Positions 8,519 through 16,828 of a DNA stretch of 64,000 nt are shown one piece after another (the first letter of the stretch is position 1; each line of letters opens with the position of its first letter). The DNA is from Polynucleobacter duraquae (GTDB taxonomy: Bacteria; Pseudomonadota; Gammaproteobacteria; Burkholderiales; Burkholderiaceae): contig NZ_CP007501.1 of assembly GCF_000973625.1 (NCBI RefSeq), positions 1,612,001 to 1,676,000 on the forward strand, written 5' to 3'. The notes beneath the pieces were generated by a model. That model did not search any database and was not told the origin of the DNA. It saw nothing but the letters and a program-made list of their open reading frames with translations. The position numbers and the translations under genes were made by a program.

Positions 8519-8594
8519 GAAGTGCGAGGTCACTCTTTGGTTTTCAAAACCAAAGGATTTTTGGAGCAACCGTTTCGCACTTCGTTGCTCCAAA
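8519..8594. other. Highly self-complementary segment, possible pseudoknot RNA or recombination site
   Basis: Three elements overlap. A 21-nt palindrome with 10-bp arms spans 8535-8555. An 11-bp hairpin pairs 8560-8570 with 8584-8594. The 13-nt hairpin loop contains TCGCACTTC (8575-8583), a perfect 9-nt complement of GAAGTGCGA at 8519-8527. The last two helices interleave, which permits an H-type pseudoknot. Just before it, GTGCAAGCAAAT and GTGTAAGCAAAT (8481-8504) form a tandem direct repeat. No coding potential is seen. Confidence 0.55.
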
Positions 8595-8612
8595 GTACTT
8601 TTTGGGTAATAT

Positions 8613-8636
8613 GCGTTACTTAAAGTAACACTCAAA
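8613..8636. repeat. Left copy of a 24-bp palindromic direct repeat
   Basis: The core GCGTTACTTAAAGTAAC plus the following 7 nt match 27522-27545 in 23 of 24 positions, in the same orientation. The two copies bracket the acyl-CoA operon and the ABC transporter cluster. The inner 15 nt form an odd-centred palindrome. Confidence 0.7.
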
Positions 8637-8662
8637 AAAAAGCCACCCGAAGGTGGCTAAAA
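8634..8662 (-). terminator. Terminator of the 12-gene catabolic operon
   Basis: A stem AGCCACC/GGTGGCT (8641-8647 with 8652-8658) has a UUCG loop on the minus strand and is followed there by a run of eight U. It lies 20 bp beyond the nitroreductase stop and is the first clear terminator after the acyl-CoA synthetase start at 21497. Confidence 0.85.
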
Positions 8663-8681
8663 TCAGGAGACAGCAATAAAA

Positions 8682-9383
8682 CTATTTAAGCCAAGTTGTA
8701 AATTCATCTGCACTAACGCGAGGAGTATGAAATGTATTTACTAATTCATGTTGATCCGCATAACCCAATGCCATACCGCATACCAGCATTTCATTCTTAT
8801 TTGCCCCAATTAGCGGCAAGATAATTTTGGCGTAGTCATTCCAAGCAGCTTGTGGGCAAGTAGCGAGCCCTTCGCCTCTTGCTGCGATCATAATATTTTC
8901 CAAAAACATTCCGTAGTCGAGCATTGAACCTCTTCCTAGCTCTTTATCTATAGTAAAAAACAGGCATACCGGCGCACCAAATGCCTCAAAATTCTTACGA
9001 TGCTGGGCATGCATCTTCTCTTTGTCGCCCTTGGTTATTCCTAGTAGTCCATACAGACCCCATCCATTCTCACGACGCCTGTCTATGTATGGGCTAAACC
9101 ATTTACTTGGGTAATAGTCATACTCCGATTGATACTCCAGAGCTAAATCAGGATTAATGGCTATATTGTCATAGGCAGCACATACCTTTGTACATAAATC
9201 CTGCAATATATCTCCCTCTAGCGCATAAACTTTCCAAGGCTGAGTATTCGTTCCAGATGGAGCGCGAGCAGATAGATTGAGGATACTCATAACTATATCC
9301 CTTTCAACCGGATCTTTTGTAAATGCTCTTACGGACATTCTAGATTTGATCGCATCAGATACGGATTTAGATTTCATTTTCAA
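8682..9383 (-). CDS. Nitroreductase-family flavoprotein
   Basis: An FMN-dependent NAD(P)H oxidoreductase of the nitroreductase fold, 233 aa, usually a homodimer. The FMN-binding segment SRMSVRAF and the [11 protein letters not shown] motif are near the N-terminus, and the [11 protein letters not shown] region is present. It is the last gene of the operon, overlapping the preceding gene by 4 nt, and is followed by the operon terminator. Family members reduce nitro groups, quinones or activated double bonds. In this context reduction of an unsaturated ring or enoyl intermediate is plausible but not shown. Confidence 0.85.
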   Translation of the reverse strand: MKMKSKSVSDAIKSRMSVRAFTKDPVERDIVMSILNLSARAPSGTNTQPWKVYALEGDILQDLCTKVCAAYDNIAINPDLALEYQSEYDYYPSKWFSPYIDRRRENGWGLYGLLGITKGDKEKMHAQHRKNFEAFGAPVCLFFTIDKELGRGSMLDYGMFLENIMIAARGEGLATCPQAAWNDYAKIILPLIGANKNEMLVCGMALGYADQHELVNTFHTPRVSADEFTTWLK

Positions 9384-9985
9384 TTTTGCTTTTTGAATGT
9401 AATTAATGGTTTATTGCTAGGTAAGTTAAAAGTCTTTCTATCAGACTCCACCTTAGATAGTGGAGTGCAGATCTTAAGGCTATTTAGGCTACGTCTAGTA
9501 AGTTCCTTGTACATATCCGTACCCTCTATTTTCCAAGCCATCTCTGCATCACTTAACTCACGCATAACTTTTGCCGGCATTCCCCCTACCAGCATTTTTG
9601 CGGGCACAACCATTCCAGCCTTAACAAATGCGCACGCAGCCACAATTGATGATTCCCCAATTTCCGCGTTATCCATAATGACTGCATTCATTCCAATTAA
9701 TGCATTTTTACGCACAATACAGCCATGTAAAACAGCAGCATGTCCAATATGACCATCTTCCTCAACCAAAGTATCAGTCTCTGGAAATCCATGCAGAACG
9801 CAGGAATCTTGAATATTGACTCCAGCCTCTAGAATAATGCGCCCAAAATCACCCCTAAGAGCAGCAAATGGTGCGATATAACAGTTAGGGCCAATTAATA
9901 CATCGCCAATAACAACTGCCTCTGGATGCACAAAGGCACTAGGATGTACGACTGGCTTAATACCGTCTATTTCATAAAAGGGCAT
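9380..9985 (-). CDS. PaaY/CaiE-like hexapeptide-repeat protein
   Basis: A left-handed beta-helix protein of the gamma-carbonic-anhydrase/PaaY group, 201 aa, expected to be a trimer. Hexapeptide repeats run from about residue 15 to 140, with putative zinc histidines in VLHGF, GHAAV and LHGC. E. coli PaaY has been described as a thioesterase that relieves CoA sequestered in dead-end esters. A similar housekeeping role for a CoA-ester pathway fits this operon. It lies 1 nt after the SSADH gene and overlaps the nitroreductase gene by 4 nt. A carbonic anhydrase role is the alternative. Confidence 0.8.
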   Translation of the reverse strand: MPFYEIDGIKPVVHPSAFVHPEAVVIGDVLIGPNCYIAPFAALRGDFGRIILEAGVNIQDSCVLHGFPETDTLVEEDGHIGHAAVLHGCIVRKNALIGMNAVIMDNAEIGESSIVAACAFVKAGMVVPAKMLVGGMPAKVMRELSDAEMAWKIEGTDMYKELTRRSLNSLKICTPLSKVESDRKTFNLPSNKPLITFKKQN

Positions 9986-9986
9986 A

Positions 9987-11444
9987 TTAAGCTGCCGCCT
10001 TAATTCCGCCCATACAAAGATATTTAATTTCTAAGTAGTCCTCTATTCCATGCTTAGATCCTTCGCGGCCTAATCCACTTTCCTTTACTCCACCAAAAGG
10101 AGCAACTTCAGTAGAAATTAAGCCTTCGTTAATACCAACCATTCCGTACTCAAGGGCCTCTGCAACACGCCAAATTCGACTGATGTTTTGACCATAGAAA
10201 TATGCAGCCAATCCAAACTCTGTATCGTTTGCCATCTCAATAGCCTCTGCTTCAGAAGAAAACTTGAATACTGGAGCAAGTGGGCCAAAAGTTTCCTCTC
10301 TAAAGGCCAGCATATCTTTGGTGGCACCTGATACAACAGTTGGTTCAAAGAAAGACTTACCCAATGCATGGCGCTTACCACCTATAACAAGCTTTCCACC
10401 TTTATTTATTGCATCATTAACATGCTCTTCTACTTTGGCCAAGGCTTTGTCATCAATTAGTGGACCAATAATGGTCCCATCTTCGGCACCATTTCCCACT
10501 TTTAAAGTACTTACAGCTTTAGCTAGTTTTTCAACAAATGCATCATAGATAATATCTTGCGCCATGATCCTGTTAGCACATACGCAAGTTTGACCCGCAT
10601 TCCGATATTTTGAAATGATTGCACCCTTAACAGCTTCATCCAAATCAGCGTCATCAAAGACAATAAATGGCGCATTGCCACCCAACTCCATCGAAGTCTT
10701 TTTAACTGTAGTAGCGCACTGAACCATCAGCAACTTGCCAATTTCAGTAGACCCAGTAAAGCTCAACTTCTTGACTATTGGGTTAGAAGAAAGTTCACCC
10801 CCGATTTCAGCGGCAGATCCAGTGACACAGGAGAACACACCAGCAGGAACACCCGCCTCCTCGGCCAACTGACAAAGAGCTAGAGCACTAAATGGAGTCT
10901 GGCTTGCAGGCTTTAATACGATGGTGCACCCAGCTGCTAAGGCAGGGCCCACCTTACGAGTAATCATTGCAGCAGGAAAATTCCAAGGCGTAATCGCCGC
11001 ACATACACCAATAGGCTGCTTAATAACGACTAAACGTTTATCGGCACCGTGCGGCGGAATGGTTTCACCATACACACGCTTAGCCTCTTCACCAAACCAC
11101 TCAATAAACGAGGCCGCATAAGCAATTTCACCCCGACTCTCAACCAAAGGCTTGCCTTGTTCAGCAGTCATTAGTTGTGCAAGGGATTCCTGGTTTTTCA
11201 TAATAAGATCAAACCAATTACGTAGAATCTTAGCCCGCTCTTTTGCTGTTTTATCTCGCCATGCTGGCAATGCTTTATTGGCACACTCAATTGCTCTTCG
11301 TGTTTCAACTACTCCCATTTTGGGGACTGTACCAATTAGATCACCAGTAGCGGGATTAGTTACCTTGATAGTCTCTTTACTATCAGCATCAACCCATTGG
11401 CCATCAATGTAGGCTTTTTCAAACTTGAAAGGCAAGTTACTCAT
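9987..11444 (-). CDS. gabD: NAD(P)-dependent succinate-semialdehyde dehydrogenase
   Basis: An aldehyde dehydrogenase of the GabD group, 485 aa, oxidising succinate semialdehyde to succinate. It has the catalytic Cys in GQTCVCANR, the general-base Glu in MELGGNAPF and the cofactor loop [10 protein letters not shown]. Typical GabD starts and ends are present. In this operon, with a lactonase and an Fe-dependent alcohol dehydrogenase, it could finish a 4-hydroxybutyrate route. It might also oxidise an aldehyde formed upstream. The assignment to the family is firm; the substrate in this organism is inferred. Confidence 0.88.
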   Translation of the reverse strand: MSNLPFKFEKAYIDGQWVDADSKETIKVTNPATGDLIGTVPKMGVVETRRAIECANKALPAWRDKTAKERAKILRNWFDLIMKNQESLAQLMTAEQGKPLVESRGEIAYAASFIEWFGEEAKRVYGETIPPHGADKRLVVIKQPIGVCAAITPWNFPAAMITRKVGPALAAGCTIVLKPASQTPFSALALCQLAEEAGVPAGVFSCVTGSAAEIGGELSSNPIVKKLSFTGSTEIGKLLMVQCATTVKKTSMELGGNAPFIVFDDADLDEAVKGAIISKYRNAGQTCVCANRIMAQDIIYDAFVEKLAKAVSTLKVGNGAEDGTIIGPLIDDKALAKVEEHVNDAINKGGKLVIGGKRHALGKSFFEPTVVSGATKDMLAFREETFGPLAPVFKFSSEAEAIEMANDTEFGLAAYFYGQNISRIWRVAEALEYGMVGINEGLISTEVAPFGGVKESGLGREGSKHGIEDYLEIKYLCMGGIKAAA

Positions 11445-11498
11445 GTTGTATTTGCTCGATTAATATATTTCAAAGAAGATTTGTTTCCTGTTGGGGAA

Positions 11499-12245
11499 TT
11501 AGGTCATGCTAAATCCACCGCTAATGCTGATAATTTGACCGGTAATCCAACTACCCGCGTCAGAAGCCAAAAGTACAACCATAGGAGCAACGTCTGCAGG
11601 AGTGCCAAGTCTTCTTAATGGGTAAAACTTAGTGAGTTTTTCACGATTAGCCTCTATAAATGCAGGATCATGAGCTGTTTCAATTAAGCCTAATGCAATC
11701 GCATTAGCAGTCATGCCGGAACGTGTTTCACGCGCCAAAGATTTCATTAAAGCCACGTTACCTGCGCGAGTTGCTGCAGCCAAAGCCAATCCCGATTCAC
11801 CGACACGTGATGAATCCCCGACGATTGAAATAATTCTACCGTTACCTTTTTCAAGATAAGGCAAAGCAGCATGGCAGCAATTGAGGGTTCCATAAAAACA
11901 AACATCAGTTTGCTGGCGCCACTCTTCCGGGGTGGAATCAATAAACCGCTTTCTAAAAACTAACCCTGCATTATTTACGAGGATATTTAATCCTCCAAAC
12001 TCTTCTACAGTTTTAGCAACCATCGCCTTAACTGAATCTATATTAGAGATGTCGCAACCAATAGCCATTGCCCTGCCGCCAAGATCTTGAATTTCTTTAA
12101 CTACAGCTTCGGCGCGCTCTTTTGATCCGTTGTAATTAACTACTACTGCTGCACCATCAGCTGCTAAGGCAAGCGAAATTTCACGACCCACATCACGCGC
12201 GCCACCAGTAATAAGAGCAACTCCTCCCGTAAGATCTGTCTTCAT
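11499..12245 (-). CDS. SDR-fold protein lacking the catalytic Ser-Tyr-Lys
   Basis: A 248-aa short-chain dehydrogenase/reductase fold, FabG-like over its whole length. The cofactor loop TGGARDVGREI (about residues 13-23), the NNAG motif (91-94) and the C-terminal GQIISISGG are intact, so NAD(P) binding should be kept. Alignment by eye to FabG puts Gly143, Ala156 and Arg160 where the catalytic Ser, Tyr and Lys belong. The protein therefore probably cannot act as a classical SDR. It may have a different reaction or a structural role. It is preserved in frame within a tight operon. Confidence 0.8.
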   Translation of the reverse strand: MKTDLTGGVALITGGARDVGREISLALAADGAAVVVNYNGSKERAEAVVKEIQDLGGRAMAIGCDISNIDSVKAMVAKTVEEFGGLNILVNNAGLVFRKRFIDSTPEEWRQQTDVCFYGTLNCCHAALPYLEKGNGRIISIVGDSSRVGESGLALAAATRAGNVALMKSLARETRSGMTANAIALGLIETAHDPAFIEANREKLTKFYPLRRLGTPADVAPMVVLLASDAGSWITGQIISISGGFSMT

Positions 12246-12273
12246 ATTTTTTCCTTATAGTCTTTTTTAAGAA

Positions 12274-14673
12274 TTAATTTTTATTAATTAGCTGAAAAAT
12301 ACGCTCTGGAGTCACGGGAAGCTCATTCACCTCACACCCAAAACTAGATAACGCGTCAGTAACTGCATTCGCAATTGCAGCTGGAGCACCAATAGTGCCG
12401 CCCTCTCCCACACCTCTGAAACCTCCAAGCGTATTAGGAGCTTTAATATCCATGTGAACTATCTTGACATCAGGTATTTCAAGGGCGGTAGGAATTGCAT
12501 AATCTACCAAGCTAGCTGTAAGTACTTGCCCAACTTCGTCATACACAACCTCTTCTAGCAATGCCGCTCCGATTCCCTGTGCAACCGCACCTCGAATTTG
12601 TCCATCAACGATCAATGGATTAATCATTTGCCCGCAGTCTTCCGCAATGACATACCTCTTGATATCCACTTTAAATGTAATTGGATCTACCTCAACCTCA
12701 ACCATATGAGTAGCGCTACTCGTGGTACCAAAAATTGGGTCATATGTTTTGGTAACAGTTAATTCCAATCTATGATCAGCAGGAATTCTGCCCATCTCCG
12801 AGTACACGGTTTTAGCCAATTTAGAAAAATCAATACTATTTGATGCGCTTAATTGCTCGATCGAGCTATTCATAAAGCGCAAATCCTCAACACTAGTATT
12901 AAATAAGTATGCGGCCATAGAGGCCATCCGACTCTTCAACTCCTGCGCAGCTAATATGCCTGCACCGCTACTAAGCACTGCTGTTCTGCTAGCATAACTA
13001 CCAGTTCCATGTGGAACTGCTGAACTATCGCCCGTAATAACGCGAATATCCTGAATCTTGGCACCTAATTCATCCGCCACCACTTGAGCTAATGTAGTTT
13101 CATGACCTTGACCATGTGCAGCACATCCAAATGCAGCAGTGATTGCGCCAGTTGAATCTAAAGAAATGATGCACGTATCTGTGCCAGTATTGATCGGCAT
13201 TCCAGGTGATGCTGAAATTTTCGAACCAATTCCAGAGAGTTCTGCGTAAGAGGCAACACCAATACCGACCCATCTACCTTCAGCTCGAGCTTTAGATTGA
13301 TACTCTCGTCTTTCGTTATAAGAAAATGCTTCACCAGCTGCTACCAATCCTTCGGTAAATGCTGACTTATCCCAAACAATGCCACTCGGGGTTTTGTATG
13401 GAAACTCTTCGGGGCGAACCATATTTTTTAACCGCAGTTCGACTGGATCCATACCCAGCTTTTTTGCAGCCATATTCATCAAACGCTCCATCACAAAAGT
13501 GGATGTAGGTCTGCCAACACCACGATATGGACCTGTTGGCGCCTTTGGTGTAGTCACTGCAATCACACTGCCATGATATGCGGGCACACGATAAGGTCCC
13601 GGCATAAAACTAATAATCTGAACTGGCTCTATACCTGCTGTCCAGGGATAGATAGAGTAGGCACCAATATCGCTAATCACCTCAGCAGCTAATCCCAAGA
13701 TATTTCCCGAGGCATCAACAGCTAATCGCGCCTTAATACGCTCATCAAATGCCTGACTTGTGGAAATTAAATCCTCAAGGCGATCCCCTGTCCACTTGAT
13801 AGATTTTTGGACCTTTTTTGCCAAAGCGCAAACAATCATTTCTTCGGGATAGAGGGATGTTTTGCCTCCGAAACCACCACCGACGTCTGGTGAAGTAACG
13901 CTTAATTGGCTACCAGACATATTCAATAGTTCAGCCAAAGCATCGCGAATAATTCCTGGTACCTGACTTGATGTGTAAAGCTTAATAGCGCCCCTACTTT
14001 TTTCATAGTCCGCAAGGTAAACCCGGTTTTCCATTGCTACAGAAGTTTTTCGATGAAAACGGAACTCCGCCTCAATTAATGCGTGAGGGCTCTCAAATGC
14101 CCGATCAACTTCACCTTTAACAAAAGATCTCTTAACTAATATATTGCTAGTTAAATCTTCATGTAATAAAGGAGCATTAGGTTGACTGGCCTTAATTGGA
14201 TCAAACTCAATAGTCAAAGGCTCCAAAGTTACCTCTAATAAATTGAGTGCATCTTCTGCAATATATCGACTAGACGCCAAAATCACCGCAATAGGCTCAC
14301 CTACATAACGAACTACGCCATTAGCCAATGGATAAATTACTGTTGACTGGTAGTCGGCCATCCTAGAAAAAGCAACTGCAGGTTTAACCTGATCGGCAAT
14401 ATCCTGCCAGGTATAGACACCGTAGACGCCAGGAAGTGCTTTAGCTTCCTCAGTATTGATTGATAGTACTTTTGCATAAGGCTTATCACTACGATAAACA
14501 CTCATATGCAAAATATCGCCAAGCTCAATATCGTCAACATATCTACCCATGCCACAAAGTAAGCGCGCATCTTCAGTGCGACGAACAGGCTGACCAACCA
14601 GACGTTCCCCTGAGCCACTTTTCACAGGCTCATATCCTCGCTCATGCACTAAGGACGAAAAAACCTTACTCAT
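12274..14673 (-). CDS. Molybdenum hydroxylase large subunit (CoxL/XDH family)
   Basis: The molybdopterin-cytosine-dinucleotide-binding subunit of a three-part xanthine-oxidase-family hydroxylase, 799 aa. Cofactor motifs GGGFGGK, PYRGVGRP and GQGHETT are present. The catalytic Glu lies in GVGEGGTIG near the C-terminus. The active-site loop is not the AYxCSFR of true CO dehydrogenase, so the substrate is organic. The ATG at 14673 is chosen because it overlaps the lactonase stop by 8 nt and starts the family-typical N-terminus; an in-frame start at 14766 would run far into that gene. It probably hydroxylates a ring carbon next to a heteroatom or carbonyl, using the CoxS and CoxM partners. Confidence 0.88.
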   Translation of the reverse strand: MSKVFSSLVHERGYEPVKSGSGERLVGQPVRRTEDARLLCGMGRYVDDIELGDILHMSVYRSDKPYAKVLSINTEEAKALPGVYGVYTWQDIADQVKPAVAFSRMADYQSTVIYPLANGVVRYVGEPIAVILASSRYIAEDALNLLEVTLEPLTIEFDPIKASQPNAPLLHEDLTSNILVKRSFVKGEVDRAFESPHALIEAEFRFHRKTSVAMENRVYLADYEKSRGAIKLYTSSQVPGIIRDALAELLNMSGSQLSVTSPDVGGGFGGKTSLYPEEMIVCALAKKVQKSIKWTGDRLEDLISTSQAFDERIKARLAVDASGNILGLAAEVISDIGAYSIYPWTAGIEPVQIISFMPGPYRVPAYHGSVIAVTTPKAPTGPYRGVGRPTSTFVMERLMNMAAKKLGMDPVELRLKNMVRPEEFPYKTPSGIVWDKSAFTEGLVAAGEAFSYNERREYQSKARAEGRWVGIGVASYAELSGIGSKISASPGMPINTGTDTCIISLDSTGAITAAFGCAAHGQGHETTLAQVVADELGAKIQDIRVITGDSSAVPHGTGSYASRTAVLSSGAGILAAQELKSRMASMAAYLFNTSVEDLRFMNSSIEQLSASNSIDFSKLAKTVYSEMGRIPADHRLELTVTKTYDPIFGTTSSATHMVEVEVDPITFKVDIKRYVIAEDCGQMINPLIVDGQIRGAVAQGIGAALLEEVVYDEVGQVLTASLVDYAIPTALEIPDVKIVHMDIKAPNTLGGFRGVGEGGTIGAPAAIANAVTDALSSFGCEVNELPVTPERIFQLINKN

Positions 14674-15427
14674 AAAAAGCTGGTCCCTTACGCATGGATT
14701 GCCACTGGGCATCGTCATGTCCAAATAAAATCTTTGCACCGCCCGATTGAATGCGCCTAACCTCAACCATGGATGCCAAAGATAGGTCTGGATTCCATGT
14801 ATTTTTAGGATTAAGTTCCAAATCTAAATTTGCCTGCATTGGGACAGCATCTGAGGCCAATAAAAAGGAGCCATCTTTATCTAAATTCACCATGGCGCCT
14901 ATCATTCCAGGTGTGTGACCTGGCAAGGGAAGTAACACAACTTTGCCATTACCAAGCAGATCATATTGACCGGTGATAGTTTTAATTTCGTTTGCATGCT
15001 TCCAATCTTTAGGGATGTAACCTTTTTGTAAGCCATCTTCAGCTTGTGCAGCTTCTAATTCAAACAAATGACAAAAAATAGTAGCGCGCTTAAAAAATTC
15101 ATTACACCCACAATGATCTGAGTGGAAATGTGAATTTATAACAACATCAATATCATCTGGTTTGAGGCCTACAGAGTCCAGCTGTGTTATTAAATTATCT
15201 TGTGGCGAATTTATTGGGACCATTACTTTTGCCATAGAACCCCAACGATCTTCAGCATTTTTAGCTACTGAAGGATGGCACCCAGTGTCAAATAAGATAT
15301 TGCCCTGCTCGTGACGAATGAGATAACAGGTTACTGGTAACTCAATAGTTTCAGTTTTTTCAGCAGCAGGCAAATACACACTCTTACGCATTTTTAAGCG
15401 ACCGCCTGATAACGCGTGCATTTTCAT
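14666..15427 (-). CDS. Metallo-beta-lactamase-fold lactonase
   Basis: A 253-aa dinuclear-zinc hydrolase of the AiiA/AttM (BlcC) N-acyl-homoserine/gamma-butyrolactone lactonase group. The zinc ligands are complete: the SHFHSDH motif, the His in PGHTPG, the Asp in LASDAV and the last His in FGHDD. No signal peptide is seen, so it acts in the cytoplasm. It is embedded between molybdenum-hydroxylase subunit genes, overlapping coxS by 4 nt and coxL by 8 nt. A lactone made by that hydroxylase is therefore a more likely substrate than a quorum signal. Confidence 0.85.
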   Translation of the reverse strand: MKMHALSGGRLKMRKSVYLPAAEKTETIELPVTCYLIRHEQGNILFDTGCHPSVAKNAEDRWGSMAKVMVPINSPQDNLITQLDSVGLKPDDIDVVINSHFHSDHCGCNEFFKRATIFCHLFELEAAQAEDGLQKGYIPKDWKHANEIKTITGQYDLLGNGKVVLLPLPGHTPGMIGAMVNLDKDGSFLLASDAVPMQANLDLELNPKNTWNPDLSLASMVEVRRIQSGGAKILFGHDDAQWQSMRKGPAFYE

Positions 15428-15954
15428 AATGACCGCTCCGTTCTAGGTGAGATATCCTCAATGCTGATAACACCAGCATCACGTTTACGAGCACATTCCC
15501 GAACGGCATCAACAATCCCTTGATACCCCGTACAGCGACAAAGATTTCCGGACAATAGCTCTCGGATTTCTTCGTCAGTTTTTAAAGGGTACTTTTGCAG
15601 CATCTCAGTGGAAGTCATCAGCATTCCAGGTGTACAAAATCCGCACTGAAGACCGTGATTCTCATTAAACGCTTTTTGCAATGGATTGAGATTATCAGGA
15701 GAGCCTAAGCTTTCAACAGTGCAAATTTCTAAGCCGTTAGCCTGAACCGCAAGCATTAAACACGATCTTGAGCTGGCACCATCCACTAAAATAGTACATG
15801 AGCCACATACACCATGCTCACAGCCCACATGAGTGCCAGTTAATCCTAAATTGATACGTAAATAATCAGATAGCAATAGCCTTGGATCAACCAGATCTTC
15901 GTGCACTACACCATTCACAATGACCCATAAAGAGATTTTTTCAATTTCACCCAT
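15424..15954 (-). CDS. Molybdenum hydroxylase 2[2Fe-2S] subunit (CoxS type)
   Basis: The small electron-transfer subunit of the molybdenum hydroxylase, 176 aa. The plant-ferredoxin-type cluster is bound by Cys45, Cys50, Cys53 and Cys65. The second cluster uses Cys104, Cys107, Cys139 and Cys141 in the all-helical C-terminal domain. All eight ligands are intact. It passes electrons from the Mo centre of the CoxL-type subunit to FAD in the CoxM-type subunit. It lies 1 nt after coxM, consistent with a fixed complex. Confidence 0.93.
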   Translation of the reverse strand: MGEIEKISLWVIVNGVVHEDLVDPRLLLSDYLRINLGLTGTHVGCEHGVCGSCTILVDGASSRSCLMLAVQANGLEICTVESLGSPDNLNPLQKAFNENHGLQCGFCTPGMLMTSTEMLQKYPLKTDEEIRELLSGNLCRCTGYQGIVDAVRECARKRDAGVISIEDISPRTERSL

Positions 15955-15955
15955 A

Positions 15956-16828
15956 TTATTTCTCTATAGTCGCCTTATTCCATGCGGATTTAAAATTTCT
16001 CTTGAATAACTGTCCAGCTAAATGCAGACGGTACTCAGAAGATGCATGTAAATCTGTATTAGGCATAAGAAAATCACCTAAACTTTCTCGAACCGTTTCT
16101 AATAATCCATCAGAATAAGTCTGGCCATTAAGGCGCGACTCGATAGAATCAAGCCTTAAAGCAGTCTCGCCAACGCCCATCATGCTTATCTTGACATTTT
16201 GAATTCGGCTATCCGCGTCTTTATCTACCAATACACCAACTGCTGCCAGGGCAAAATCGCCATCACGTTGTGCAAATTCTTCAAAAGCCCAACCAGTGTG
16301 AGCCTTCAATTTTGAAAACTGAATTTGCGTCAATATTTCATCTTCAGCCAAAACAGTAGACAATGATCCTGCAAAAAATTTATCAGCCTGAATAGTGCGC
16401 TTTTGATCTATAGATTCACAATATATTTTTGCATCGAGCAAAAGACATAACATGGGATATTCGGCCGCAGGATCAGCATGAGATAAGCTGCCGCCAATCG
16501 TTCCACGATTACGAATTGCAAGATGAGCTACATGTTTTAAGGCTTCATGCATTACGGGTAAATCTTTTTTAACAAGATTGGAACTTGCCACCGCGCTATG
16601 ACGAGTAAGAGATCCAATCGTAATTTGATCACCCTCTTCTCGAATAAAATCAAGTTCAACTAACTTCCCAATATCAATTAATAACGATGGCTGAACCACC
16701 CGAAAATTCAGCATGGGCATCAAGCTTTGGCCGCCAGCTATGACTTTGGCATCATCTGAGTGGCGTAAATGTTGTAACGCCTCCTCTAAAGAGTACGCGC
16801 AAAGATAGTTAAACGGAACTGGTTTCAT
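15956..16828 (-). CDS. Molybdenum hydroxylase FAD subunit (CoxM type)
   Basis: The FAD-binding medium subunit, 290 aa. The N-terminal motif AGGQSLMPML binds the pyrophosphate, and the family signature RNRGTIGGSLSHADPA is present. The C-terminal CO_deh_flav_C-type domain follows. Its start codon overlaps the stop of the upstream gene (TAATG), a coupling signal. No [4Fe-4S] insertion like that of 4-hydroxybenzoyl-CoA reductase is seen, which argues for an oxidising hydroxylase rather than a ring-reducing enzyme. Confidence 0.92.
   Translation of the reverse strand: MKPVPFNYLCAYSLEEALQHLRHSDDAKVIAGGQSLMPMLNFRVVQPSLLIDIGKLVELDFIREEGDQITIGSLTRHSAVASSNLVKKDLPVMHEALKHVAHLAIRNRGTIGGSLSHADPAAEYPMLCLLLDAKIYCESIDQKRTIQADKFFAGSLSTVLAEDEILTQIQFSKLKAHTGWAFEEFAQRDGDFALAAVGVLVDKDADSRIQNVKISMMGVGETALRLDSIESRLNGQTYSDGLLETVRESLGDFLMPNTDLHASSEYRLHLAGQLFKRNFKSAWNKATIEK

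Noticed and set aside
14666..15427. Quorum-quenching role for the MBL-fold lactonase
   Set aside because: The fold and motifs allow it, but its gene is overlapped on both sides by molybdenum-hydroxylase genes, so a pathway lactone is the better guess.
12274..16828. Carbon monoxide dehydrogenase
   Set aside because: The CoxLMS-type subunits lack the AYxCSFR active-site loop of true CO dehydrogenase, and a CoA ligase and thioesterase accompany them.
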